Notes under the pieces: model-generated
What the model was told of the DNA's origin: nothing
Databases searched by the model: none
What the model saw: the letters and a program-made list of their open reading frames with translations, nothing else
Assembly (NCBI GenBank): GCA_937975705.1
Contig: CALJTX010000017.1
Location: forward strand, 1 to 50,293
Length of the DNA stretch: 50,293 nucleotides
Reading direction: 5' to 3'
From: an uncultured Flavobacteriia bacterium
Lineage (GTDB): Bacteria > Bacteroidota > Bacteroidia > Flavobacteriales_D > Crocinitomicaceae
Program-made: the position numbers and the translations under genes
Shown here: in pieces, positions 32,526 to 41,182 of the stretch
Numbering within the stretch: the first letter of the stretch is position 1
How the letters are laid out: each line of letters opens with the position of its first letter

Positions 32526-35309
32526 ATGAAAAAGCAGTTTCTTTTATCTATTTTTTTGATGGTGCTTTCTGGATTGGTGCATGCGCAAATTCTAGAAGTG
32601 AATCCCGCATTTCCAACAGTAAATGATGTGGTTACCATTACTTATGATGCTACACAAGGAAATGCCGCATTGGTGGGCCAAAATCAAATTTATGCCCATG
32701 CAGGGCTGATTACCTCTGCCAGCACATCGCCAACCAATTGGCAATTTGTACAGGGCAATTGGGGTACCGTAGACCCTCAAGTCGCCATGACCAACATTGG
32801 CAACAACAAACACACCATCACAATTGACATCGACCAATATTATGGCTTCCCTGTAGGCACGAATGTCTTAAAGTTCGCTTTTGTATTTAGAAATGCAGCC
32901 GGAACTATTGTAGGCCGTTCAACAGATGGTAGCGATATTTATTACGACATTTATCCTGCAAATGCAGGTTTATTAGCTCAGTTTTTTCATCCGAATTCGG
33001 GTGCTATTTTAGATGTGAATGAGCAGTTACAAATAGAAGCGGCAGCCAACCAAAATGCTACACTTACGCTCAGACAAGATGGAAACGTGCTACAAACAAT
33101 GGCTAACGCTACACAACTTTCCTATACTTTAACTGCAACACAAGCAGGCACGCACTTACTCGAATTCATTGCCGACAACGGCACCACACAAGTCATAGAC
33201 TCTACTTATTATACCGTGAACCCTTTGGTGGTTCCGCAAGATCCAACTTATGCCAATTTGCAAAATGGCATCAATTACATCAACGACACTACCGTTGTAT
33301 TGCAGTTATTTGCACCTCAAAAAGAACACATTTACGTCATCGGCGACTTCAATAACTGGACGCCAACGACCAACTATCATATGAACCTAGCAACCAACAA
33401 CCAAACTTGGTGGCTTGAAATAACCGGACTTACGCCTGGTCAAAAATACGGCTATCAATATTTCATTGACGGCAGCATGCGCTTGGCAGACCCTATGAGC
33501 TCACTCATTTTGGATCCAAACAACGACAACAGCATCAATTCGCAAACGTATCCAAATCCGCATCCTTATCCAACAGGCCAAACTACAGGTTTTGTTACCA
33601 TCCTTCAAACAGCACAAACCCCATTTAACTGGAGCAATACCAATTTCGCTGCACCTGAGAAGAAAGATTTAGTGATATACGAACTTCATGTGCGCGATTT
33701 TGTAGCGAAAAGAAACTATCAAACGCTCATTGATACGCTAGATTATCTAGATCATTTAGGGATCAATGCGATAGAACTAATGCCTCCAGGAGAATTTGAA
33801 AACAATGAAAGCTGGGGCTACAACCCTTCGTTCCATATGGCTCTGGATAAATACTACGGCACCCCCGAAAAATTTAAAGAGTTTGTCGATTCTTGTCACG
33901 GAAGAGGAATTGCAGTGATTGTCGATATGGTGTTGAACCATGCCTTTGGTCAGAACCCAATGGTCAATATGTACTGGGATGCTGCGAATGCGCGCCCGGC
34001 AGCGAACAGCCCGTGGTTCAATGCAATTTGCCCTCATGAACCCTATTGTTGGGGTTATGATTTTGACCACACGCGCTTGGCCACCCAAAATTACATTGAT
34101 CAAGTCAATCGCTATTGGGTAGAGACCTACAACATCGACGGCTTCCGTTTCGACTACACCAAAGGTTTCGTCAATAACGGCAATAGTTATAGCATGGAGC
34201 GCATCAATCTACTCAAAAGAATGGCCGACGAAATCTGGACCTACAAACCCAATGCGTATGTCATTTTAGAGCATTGGTGTGACAACGCCGAAGAAGAACA
34301 ATTAGCAGACCACGGCATGATGCTTTGGGGCAACGTGACCTATGGATATCAGCAAGCGCTAATGGGTTTTGCAAATTCTAGTAATATCAGCTCTGGCATT
34401 TACACCAACCGAGGTTGGACTGTACCGCATTTGGTTTCTTATGCGGAAAGTCACGACGAAGAGCGCACGATGTATGAGGCGTTAACATATGGAAACAACA
34501 CCAATGCCACGCACAATGCACGCAACTTGTACACAGCGCTCGGCCGCGCACAAGCTTTGGCAGTTATCTTACTCACACAACCTGGCCCCAAAATGCTTTG
34601 GCAGTTTCAAGAGTTGGGTTACGATATTTCGATTGAAAATCCTTGCAGGGTTTGCAACAAACCCATTTTATGGAACTACTATACACAAGCGCGCCGTCGT
34701 CAATTATATGATGTGTATTCAGCAACGCTCGCCTTGCGCAACAACTACGAGACCTTCAGGTCACTCAATTTCCAATACAACCTCACAGGGGCGGCCAAAA
34801 GAATGACAATGAGCCACTCAAGCATGAATGGTGTTTCGATGGCTAACTTTGCCGTGAGTACTCAAAGTGTGATTCCTGCATTTCAGCACGGAGGTTGGTG
34901 GTATGAATATTTTAGCGGTGACAGCATCAATGTAACGAATGCTTTGGCGCCAATAAGTCTAACTGCAGGTGAATACCGCATCTACACCGATGTAAAATTA
35001 GCTCAGCCAGTTATTACAGATGCACCTGCCTCTATTGATGAATTACTCAATTCGTCATTTGAAATGCAGGTATTTCCAAACCCTTCTTCACAAATGGCAA
35101 CCATCAGTTTTCAGTCAACTGCAATTGAACCTTATTCGATCTTACTTTTAAATGAGGCCGGGCAAATTGTATTGCAAAAGAAAGGAAGTACCTCATTTGG
35201 GAAAAACGAAATCCAACTCAGTGTGAACGAGCTTTCTTCAGGTAATTATCACTTCTTGGTAAAGGTAGGATCTGCTATGGCCAATGAAGGATTTGTGAAA
35301 GTAGATTAA
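32526..35309 (+). CDS. Secreted GH13 alpha-amylase-family enzyme with T9SS sorting domain
   Basis: The protein has 927 residues, with a signal peptide ending LVHAQ. Residues 22-240 form beta-rich modules without a clear name. Residues 255-335 are a CBM48-like early set (LFAPQKEHIYVIGDFNNW, GYQYFIDGSMRLADP). The GH13 barrel follows, with VDMVLNHAFG, GFRFDYTKG (nucleophile near D543), VILEHW (acid near E582) and ESHDEER (near D644). The last 85 residues are a T9SS type A tail (QVFPNPSSQMATISF to GFVKVD). It should cut alpha-1,4 or alpha-1,6 glucan outside the cell; the CBM48 resembles branching and debranching enzymes. SHD replaces the common NHD. A GTG at 32523 adds one Met and is a less likely start. 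The CotH gene follows 10 bases later. Confidence 0.88.
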   Translation: MKKQFLLSIFLMVLSGLVHAQILEVNPAFPTVNDVVTITYDATQGNAALVGQNQIYAHAGLITSASTSPTNWQFVQGNWGTVDPQVAMTNIGNNKHTITIDIDQYYGFPVGTNVLKFAFVFRNAAGTIVGRSTDGSDIYYDIYPANAGLLAQFFHPNSGAILDVNEQLQIEAAANQNATLTLRQDGNVLQTMANATQLSYTLTATQAGTHLLEFIADNGTTQVIDSTYYTVNPLVVPQDPTYANLQNGINYINDTTVVLQLFAPQKEHIYVIGDFNNWTPTTNYHMNLATNNQTWWLEITGLTPGQKYGYQYFIDGSMRLADPMSSLILDPNNDNSINSQTYPNPHPYPTGQTTGFVTILQTAQTPFNWSNTNFAAPEKKDLVIYELHVRDFVAKRNYQTLIDTLDYLDHLGINAIELMPPGEFENNESWGYNPSFHMALDKYYGTPEKFKEFVDSCHGRGIAVIVDMVLNHAFGQNPMVNMYWDAANARPAANSPWFNAICPHEPYCWGYDFDHTRLATQNYIDQVNRYWVETYNIDGFRFDYTKGFVNNGNSYSMERINLLKRMADEIWTYKPNAYVILEHWCDNAEEEQLADHGMMLWGNVTYGYQQALMGFANSSNISSGIYTNRGWTVPHLVSYAESHDEERTMYEALTYGNNTNATHNARNLYTALGRAQALAVILLTQPGPKMLWQFQELGYDISIENPCRVCNKPILWNYYTQARRRQLYDVYSATLALRNNYETFRSLNFQYNLTGAAKRMTMSHSSMNGVSMANFAVSTQSVIPAFQHGGWWYEYFSGDSINVTNALAPISLTAGEYRIYTDVKLAQPVITDAPASIDELLNSSFEMQVFPNPSSQMATISFQSTAIEPYSILLLNEAGQIVLQKKGSTSFGKNEIQLSVNELSSGNYHFLVKVGSAMANEGFVKVD

Positions 35310-35319
35310 GCCTGATTGG

Positions 35320-36747
35320 ATGCAAAAAATCTGTTGTTCTGTTGTTGCATTTTGGTTTGGAATTTCAGTTTTTTATGCTCAAATACCGCAACCGCCATAC
35401 AATTTAGCTTTTCTTCAAAACGAAGTTGCGAGTGTATATGTGGATATCCACCCTGACTCCCTGAATTTACTGCTTGGCGACAGCTTGTACAGCGCCCATG
35501 AATTCATGGCAACGGTGAGTTATCAAAGTTCAGTTTTGAGCGTCACTACGGATAGTATTGGTTTTAGGGCCAGGGGAAACACTTCATTGGCTTCGCAAAA
35601 AAAATCTTTTAAAGTTGATTTCAATCGCTTTATTCCGGGCCAGAAGTTTCAAGGTTTGGAAGAGCTAAACCTCAATGGCGAGCACAACGATGTATCTATT
35701 ATGCGCACTTTTTTAGCGCAGCAACTCCTTAGGTCAGCAGGCTTACCAGCTTCGCGCACCAGCTACGTTAAACTCTACGTAAACAATGAATACAAGGGCC
35801 TCTACCTCAACTTAGAGTATTTAGACGACGAATTTCTCGATTTGCGTTTTCCAGGTCAGGCCAATGGCAACCTATGGAAATGTGCCTACGGAGCCGACCT
35901 CACTTGGTGGGGAACCAATCCTGCAAATTACGAGCAAGTATATGAACTCAAAACCAATAAAGACAGCAATGATTATTCTGCTTTAGTTCATTTTGTCGAT
36001 GTACTCAACAACACGCCGTCTGGCAGTTTTACCTGTGCAATTCAAGAGGTCTTTGATGTCGATTTATTTTTGCGCAATATCGCGATGGAAATATTGTTGG
36101 GGCAATGGGATGGCTATACCTACAATAAGAACAATTATTACTTGTATCAGCGCGAAAGCGATGGCAAAATGGTTTACCTCTCCTATGATTTGGACAATAC
36201 TTTTGGGATAGACTGGTTCAATATCAATTGGGCGCTGCGCAATGTGTATGCGTGGTCGCCGGGTAACCAAAGCAGGCCGCTTTATAGCAAGCTTTTGGCG
36301 GTGCCTTATTTCAGAGATCGCTTCACCTTTCACCTCAATGATATCCTAACAAATGTCTGGAACGTCAGCAATCTTCAAGTGATGTTAGAAGCACAACAGG
36401 TACTCATTGCACCTGCAGCTTTACTTGACGGTTACAAAGGCCTAGACTATGGCTTCACGGACCAAGATTTTTTAAATGCCCTACAACTTACATGGGGAGC
36501 TCATGTCAAGTCTGGCATCATTCCCTATTTACAAAACCGCAAAACGAGTGCGCTTTCGCAACTCAGTACGTATCAAGGCTTGCCCAATCCGTGTACGATC
36601 GGTTTGGATGAAAATATGCCCACAACCGGCAAATTACTTTTTGTCACCGATATTTTGGGCAGAGAAATTGACCCGAACACGAAAAATTGCATTAAAATTT
36701 TGAACTTTGAAAATGGAACCCAACAACGCATCTATGAAATGGATTAA
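35320..36747 (+). CDS. CotH-family kinase-like exported protein
   Basis: This 475-residue protein has a signal peptide (CCSVVAFWFGISVFYAQ) and a CotH domain. The core includes FRARGNTSLASQKKSFKVDF, NLNGEHNDVSIMRTFLAQQL and LYVNNEYKGLYLNLEYLDDE. Next are WDGYTYNKNNYYLY (D264, N271/N272) and YDLDNTFG (D290, D292), which carry the Asp/Asn set expected for metal and ATP binding in CotH. CotH of Bacillus spore coats is a protein kinase with an unusual fold; activity here is inferred. The C-terminus is not a full T9SS type A domain but a 40-residue tail (LLFVTDILGRE ... NGTQQRIYEMD) that may be a short sorting signal. It lies inside the alpha-glucan operon, 10 bases after one amylase and overlapping the next by 14. 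Confidence 0.85.
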   Translation: MQKICCSVVAFWFGISVFYAQIPQPPYNLAFLQNEVASVYVDIHPDSLNLLLGDSLYSAHEFMATVSYQSSVLSVTTDSIGFRARGNTSLASQKKSFKVDFNRFIPGQKFQGLEELNLNGEHNDVSIMRTFLAQQLLRSAGLPASRTSYVKLYVNNEYKGLYLNLEYLDDEFLDLRFPGQANGNLWKCAYGADLTWWGTNPANYEQVYELKTNKDSNDYSALVHFVDVLNNTPSGSFTCAIQEVFDVDLFLRNIAMEILLGQWDGYTYNKNNYYLYQRESDGKMVYLSYDLDNTFGIDWFNINWALRNVYAWSPGNQSRPLYSKLLAVPYFRDRFTFHLNDILTNVWNVSNLQVMLEAQQVLIAPAALLDGYKGLDYGFTDQDFLNALQLTWGAHVKSGIIPYLQNRKTSALSQLSTYQGLPNPCTIGLDENMPTTGKLLFVTDILGREIDPNTKNCIKILNFENGTQQRIYEMD

Positions 36748-38629
36748 CCTTACACTTTGTCTGCTATTTACTTTCTTAGCCTATACCCAAACATTCAAAC
36801 ATGTAGAACCAAGCAATTGGTGGGTAGGGATGGAGCACCATCAAGTGCAAGTATTGCTCCACGGTGAAGCAATCGCAAAATATAAAGTTGAGGTTTCTGG
36901 CCTTGCCATCCTAGAAGAAATTCGAACGGAAAACCTAAATTATATTTTTGTCACGCTCGAAACCAAAGACAAAGTTGCGGGCACGTATCCAATTCGTTTA
37001 ATGGATAAGAAAAAGATCATCGCAACGCATGATTTCAAGCTAGAAGAACGCAGCGAGAACAGCAAGTATCGCCAGAGTTTCAACAGTTCAGATGTCATGT
37101 ATTTATTAATGCCAGACCGTTTTGCCAATGCCAATGAAGGCTTAGATAAGCACCCTGATACAAAAGAAGTGACCGATCGTTCGAATCCAAGCGGCCGACA
37201 TGGCGGCGACATCATGGGAATTGTGCAACGCCTGAGCTACATCAAAGAATTGGGCGCCACCACCATCTGGACCACTCCTTTATTGGAAGACAACGAACCA
37301 AGCTATTCCTACCATGGATATGCGCAATCAGATTTATATAAAATTGATCCGCGCTACGGCAACAATTCTTGGTATAAGGAAATGGTCTTGGAAGCGCACC
37401 GCCAGGGCTTGAAGGTCATCAAAGACGAAGTAACTAACCATTGGTCGAGCAAGCACTGGATGATCCAAGATCTACCTACTGCAAGCTGGATCCATCAATT
37501 TGATCAGTTCACACGTTCAAACTATCGCTTGTCTACTCAATTTGACCCACATGTTGCTCAAACTGACCATATGGGTTCTGCAAATGGTTGGTTTGACGTC
37601 ACTATGCCCGACATGAACCAACAAAATCCCTTGTTGCTAACTTACCTCATTCAAAACACCATTTGGTGGCTCGAATACGCCCAATTGGATGGCTTGCGTG
37701 TCGATACCTATCCGTACAATGACAAAGACGCCATTGCACGCTGGACACAAGCAATTTTGAAAGAATATCCTAATTTGAATATTGTCGGTGAAGTTTGGAT
37801 GCACGACCAAGCACAAATGTCATTTTGGCAAAAAGACAGTCCAATCGGTGCGCTTCAACACTACAACAGTTATTTGCCTTCAGTGATGGATTTTACCTTA
37901 CACGACGCCATGATGCAAGCTTGGAAAGAACAAGAGCAAGGTTGGGATCAAGGCATGGTGCGTTTTTATGAGAACTTTACCCAAGATTACCTCTATGCAA
38001 ATCCTCAAAACCTATTGGTTTTCATGGAAAACCACGACACGCAAAGATTCAATGAATCTTACCCCGATATAGCGGATTACAAAATGGCCCTGACTTTAAT
38101 TGCCACCACAAGAGGAATTCCACAAATTTATTACGGTTCTGAAATTGGGATGAAAGGTAGCAAAGCTGTAGGCGATGCAGATATCCGTAGAGACTTTCCG
38201 GGTGGTTGGGCTGCAGATCAGCATACTGCTTTTTGCAGCAATGAAGACACAAAATGTCGGGCGTATCAGACGGGAAGAACCGCTGAAGAAGAAGCCTATT
38301 TTCAGTTTACTAAATCGTTGTTGAACTGGAGAAAAGACCAAAAGGTAATCCATGAAGGAAAGCTCTTGCAATATGTGCCGCAAAACAATGTGTATGTGTA
38401 TTTCCGCTATCTAGAGCCCGTTAAAGAAATGGGGCAAGCTGCTGAGGTCATCATGGTAGTGATCAATAATTCTTCTAAAGAGCAAACGCTTACATGGTCT
38501 CGCTTTGCAGAGGGTTTACACGGATTTGACAAGGGTAAAGACGTACTCAATAACCAAACCTTTGATTTCGAACAGCCCAGCGGCACCATTCCAGCGAAAA
38601 CTTCTTACATCATCAAGTTAAGTCATTAA
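36734..38629 (+). CDS. GH13 neopullulanase / cyclomaltodextrinase (SusA-like)
   Basis: This 631-residue enzyme has a signal peptide (MKWINLTLCLLFTFLAYTQ). An N-terminal cyclomaltodextrinase-type beta domain follows (residues 22-110, WVGMEHHQVQVLLHGEAIA). The GH13 barrel has nucleophile D324 in GLRVDTYPYN, acid E353 in GEVWMHD, and D435 in MENHDTQRF. A C-terminal all-beta domain covers the last 80 or so residues (MVVINNSSKEQTLTW). This layout is that of SusA, which cuts pullulan and maltodextrins in the periplasm. No lipobox or T9SS tail is present. Met at 36734 is preferred over 36707 because it begins a proper signal peptide. The start overlaps the CotH stop by 14 bases. Confidence 0.9.
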   Translation: MKWINLTLCLLFTFLAYTQTFKHVEPSNWWVGMEHHQVQVLLHGEAIAKYKVEVSGLAILEEIRTENLNYIFVTLETKDKVAGTYPIRLMDKKKIIATHDFKLEERSENSKYRQSFNSSDVMYLLMPDRFANANEGLDKHPDTKEVTDRSNPSGRHGGDIMGIVQRLSYIKELGATTIWTTPLLEDNEPSYSYHGYAQSDLYKIDPRYGNNSWYKEMVLEAHRQGLKVIKDEVTNHWSSKHWMIQDLPTASWIHQFDQFTRSNYRLSTQFDPHVAQTDHMGSANGWFDVTMPDMNQQNPLLLTYLIQNTIWWLEYAQLDGLRVDTYPYNDKDAIARWTQAILKEYPNLNIVGEVWMHDQAQMSFWQKDSPIGALQHYNSYLPSVMDFTLHDAMMQAWKEQEQGWDQGMVRFYENFTQDYLYANPQNLLVFMENHDTQRFNESYPDIADYKMALTLIATTRGIPQIYYGSEIGMKGSKAVGDADIRRDFPGGWAADQHTAFCSNEDTKCRAYQTGRTAEEEAYFQFTKSLLNWRKDQKVIHEGKLLQYVPQNNVYVYFRYLEPVKEMGQAAEVIMVVINNSSKEQTLTWSRFAEGLHGFDKGKDVLNNQTFDFEQPSGTIPAKTSYIIKLSH

Positions 38630-38631
38630 TT

Positions 38632-41094
38632 ATGTTGAAATATACGAGCTTCTTTTTTGCATGCGTTTTAGGTTTTTGTGCCCTTGCGCAAAATCCAAAT
38701 CGAAAATTCGAGGGTTTTGAGAACAATGCGGATGCCTTTTTGATCCGGGTCAATGACGGTCATTATGAAATTAAGTTTTACAATGACCGCATTGTGGAAA
38801 CTACTTTTATTCCGCGCGAAGATACCCTGCAGCCTGCTCCTTCTCATGCCATTGCAAGCACGTTGTTAGAGCGCACCAAGAAAAAAGCGCAGGTCATAAA
38901 GACCCAAGCTGAAAACCCATACTATGATGTTTTTCAGACGGCAAATACAATTAGCGTGCGCATTCAAATGGCGCCATTTCAAATTTCCTATTGGTATAAA
39001 GGTAAAATGTTGAGTTCGGAAGCGCTCGGATTTCAGCAAAAAGAAACGCCACAAATTCAGTTGAATCTCACTGCTCATGAACAATTAATGGGTGGAGGCG
39101 CGCGTGCCTTGGGCATGAATCGCCGAGGTTACCGTTTGCAACTTTACAACCGTGCGCACTACGGTTATGAAACGCACTCAGAGCTCATGAATTTTACGAT
39201 GCCCATTGTCATTTCTGACCAATGTTACGCCATTCACTTTGACAATCCACAAATTGGCTACTTAGATTTAGATTCCAAAAAAGACAACAAACTTACCTAT
39301 GAAGTGATTGGTGGACCGCTGCGTTATCAGGTTATTGCCGCAGATGATTGGCATAACCTAACAGAAAACCTGACGTATTTAACGGGTCGTCAGCCACTTC
39401 CAGCTCGCTGGACACTCGGAAATTTTGCGAGTCGTTTTGGTTACCATTCAGAGCAGCAGGCCAGGGAGGTTGTAGCTACATTTCAGAAAGAACAAATTCC
39501 GCTAGACGCCATTATTTTTGATTTGTATTGGTTTGGTAAAGAGATCCAAGGTACACTTGGCAACTTCGAGTTTTACCGAGATTCTTTTCCAAATCCAGAA
39601 CAAATGATTTCGGATTTCAGAGGTCAAAATGTCAAAACGATACTGATTACAGAACCTTTTGTGCTCACTACTTCCAAAAAATGGGCTGAGGCCGATCGTT
39701 ATAAGTTGCTCGGAACAGACACACTCGGAAACTCCTACCGCTATGATTTTTATTTCGGGAATACGGGTTTGATTGATTTGTATAAGCCAGAGGCCAGAAC
39801 TTGGTTTTGGGAGATCTATAAAAAATTTCACGGTTATGGCGTGGCTGGTTTTTGGGGTGACCTCGGCGAGCCAGAAGTGCATCCGACGAAGCTAAAACAC
39901 GGCGACAAATGGGCCGATGAAGTGCACAATATTTATGGCCACGACTGGGCGCGTTTACTGTATCAAGGTTATGCGGCAGAATTTCCGAAGCAAAGACCAT
40001 TTATTTTGATGCGCGCCGGTTATTCGGGGTCGCAGCGCTACGGCATGATTCCTTGGTCTGGAGACGTCAACCGCACCTGGGGTGGGCTCAAGCCGCAAAT
40101 GGAAATCTCCATGCAAATGGGCTTGCAGGGCATGGCTTATATGCATTCTGATTTAGGTGGTTTTGCCGGTGCCAACGACGATCCAGAGCTTTATGTGCGC
40201 TGGCTACAATACGGCGTGTTTCAGCCGATTTTTAGACCTCATGCCCAAGAAGAAGTCCCGAGTGAAGCAATTTATAAAGACCCAGAAACCAAGGCTTTGG
40301 CCAAAGCAGCTATTGAATTAAGGTATCAATTATTGCCTTATAACTACAGCCTTGCTTTTGTTAATAGTGCTTTTGGAGAACCTCTCATGCGCCCAATTTT
40401 CATGGAGTTCCCAGAGGCCAAATGGTCTTTTGCCGAAACCGAAACCTACATGTGGGGCAACGCGTTTTTGGTACATGCCATTACAGATTCAATGCATTCA
40501 TCAAAGGATAAGGTTTATCAAACAAAACTTCCGGCGAATGCATCTTGGTTTGAATTTTCAACGGGCCGTTTGGTTGTAAAGCCAGAAGTCAATATGACCA
40601 ATGAAGGAAACTTTATTGTGGTTTCTACGCCAAAAACGATCCAACACATCCCTGTCTTCGTAAGGTCCGGATCTTTTATTCCGATGAGCCCCATCATTCA
40701 AAGTACGGAAGCCTATTGCGACACAATGGTTACGCTACATTCCTATATTGCGCGTCCGACTGCGCCTGACACCACTGTTTTTCTGTGGTACGAAGACGAC
40801 GGCCGCACCAAAGATGCGCTACGCTTGGGGCTAGCCAAAATGCTCCGTTGTGAATCGGCGGTGGAGCTCAATAAAGCAACTTTAACACTGAGCCCAACAA
40901 TCGAGAACAATACAGCACTGCCTTATTTTGAATTTGAATGGCTGATTCATACCAATGTAGCTCCAAAAAAAGTGCGTCTCAACGGACAAAAATGTCCATT
41001 TGCTTATGACGAACAAGCGGGTATCTTGACGCTTAAAGGGTTGAGAAAGATGCGCGTGGAACGCCATCAACAAGTCTTAGAACTCAGTTGGTGA
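38632..41094 (+). CDS. GH31 alpha-glucosidase
   Basis: This 820-residue exported enzyme (signal peptide MLKYTSFFFACVLGFCALAQ) has an N-terminal beta domain, a GH31 barrel and C-terminal beta domains. The nucleophile is probably D410 in GFWGDLGEPE and the acid/base D478 in WSGDVNRTWGG. LGGFAG and FRPHAQEEVPSE are further family signatures. GH31 alpha-glucosidases release glucose from the ends of oligosaccharides, the role that SusB (GH97) plays in the classical Sus system. It may prefer alpha-1,6 or other linkages. With no T9SS tail it is probably periplasmic. It starts 2 bases after the neopullulanase stop and ends the enzyme operon. Confidence 0.9.
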   Translation: MLKYTSFFFACVLGFCALAQNPNRKFEGFENNADAFLIRVNDGHYEIKFYNDRIVETTFIPREDTLQPAPSHAIASTLLERTKKKAQVIKTQAENPYYDVFQTANTISVRIQMAPFQISYWYKGKMLSSEALGFQQKETPQIQLNLTAHEQLMGGGARALGMNRRGYRLQLYNRAHYGYETHSELMNFTMPIVISDQCYAIHFDNPQIGYLDLDSKKDNKLTYEVIGGPLRYQVIAADDWHNLTENLTYLTGRQPLPARWTLGNFASRFGYHSEQQAREVVATFQKEQIPLDAIIFDLYWFGKEIQGTLGNFEFYRDSFPNPEQMISDFRGQNVKTILITEPFVLTTSKKWAEADRYKLLGTDTLGNSYRYDFYFGNTGLIDLYKPEARTWFWEIYKKFHGYGVAGFWGDLGEPEVHPTKLKHGDKWADEVHNIYGHDWARLLYQGYAAEFPKQRPFILMRAGYSGSQRYGMIPWSGDVNRTWGGLKPQMEISMQMGLQGMAYMHSDLGGFAGANDDPELYVRWLQYGVFQPIFRPHAQEEVPSEAIYKDPETKALAKAAIELRYQLLPYNYSLAFVNSAFGEPLMRPIFMEFPEAKWSFAETETYMWGNAFLVHAITDSMHSSKDKVYQTKLPANASWFEFSTGRLVVKPEVNMTNEGNFIVVSTPKTIQHIPVFVRSGSFIPMSPIIQSTEAYCDTMVTLHSYIARPTAPDTTVFLWYEDDGRTKDALRLGLAKMLRCESAVELNKATLTLSPTIENNTALPYFEFEWLIHTNVAPKKVRLNGQKCPFAYDEQAGILTLKGLRKMRVERHQQVLELSW

Positions 41095-41116
41095 AAAACT
41101 TTTTCTTTGTGTCAAC

Positions 41117-41146
41117 TTGACATTAACAAAAAATCAAATATATTTG
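41117..41146 (+). promoter_or_regulatory. susCD promoter
   Basis: TTG (41117-41119), a 19-base spacer and TATATTTG (41139-41146) fit the Bacteroidota consensus closely. The expected start is near 41153, leaving a leader of about 30 bases before the SusC ATG. It lets the importer be expressed apart from the enzymes upstream. I see no riboswitch or operator in 41095-41182. Confidence 0.72.
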
Positions 41147-41182
41147 ACTGATTAATCTGTTATTAACGCTAAAACGAGAACA

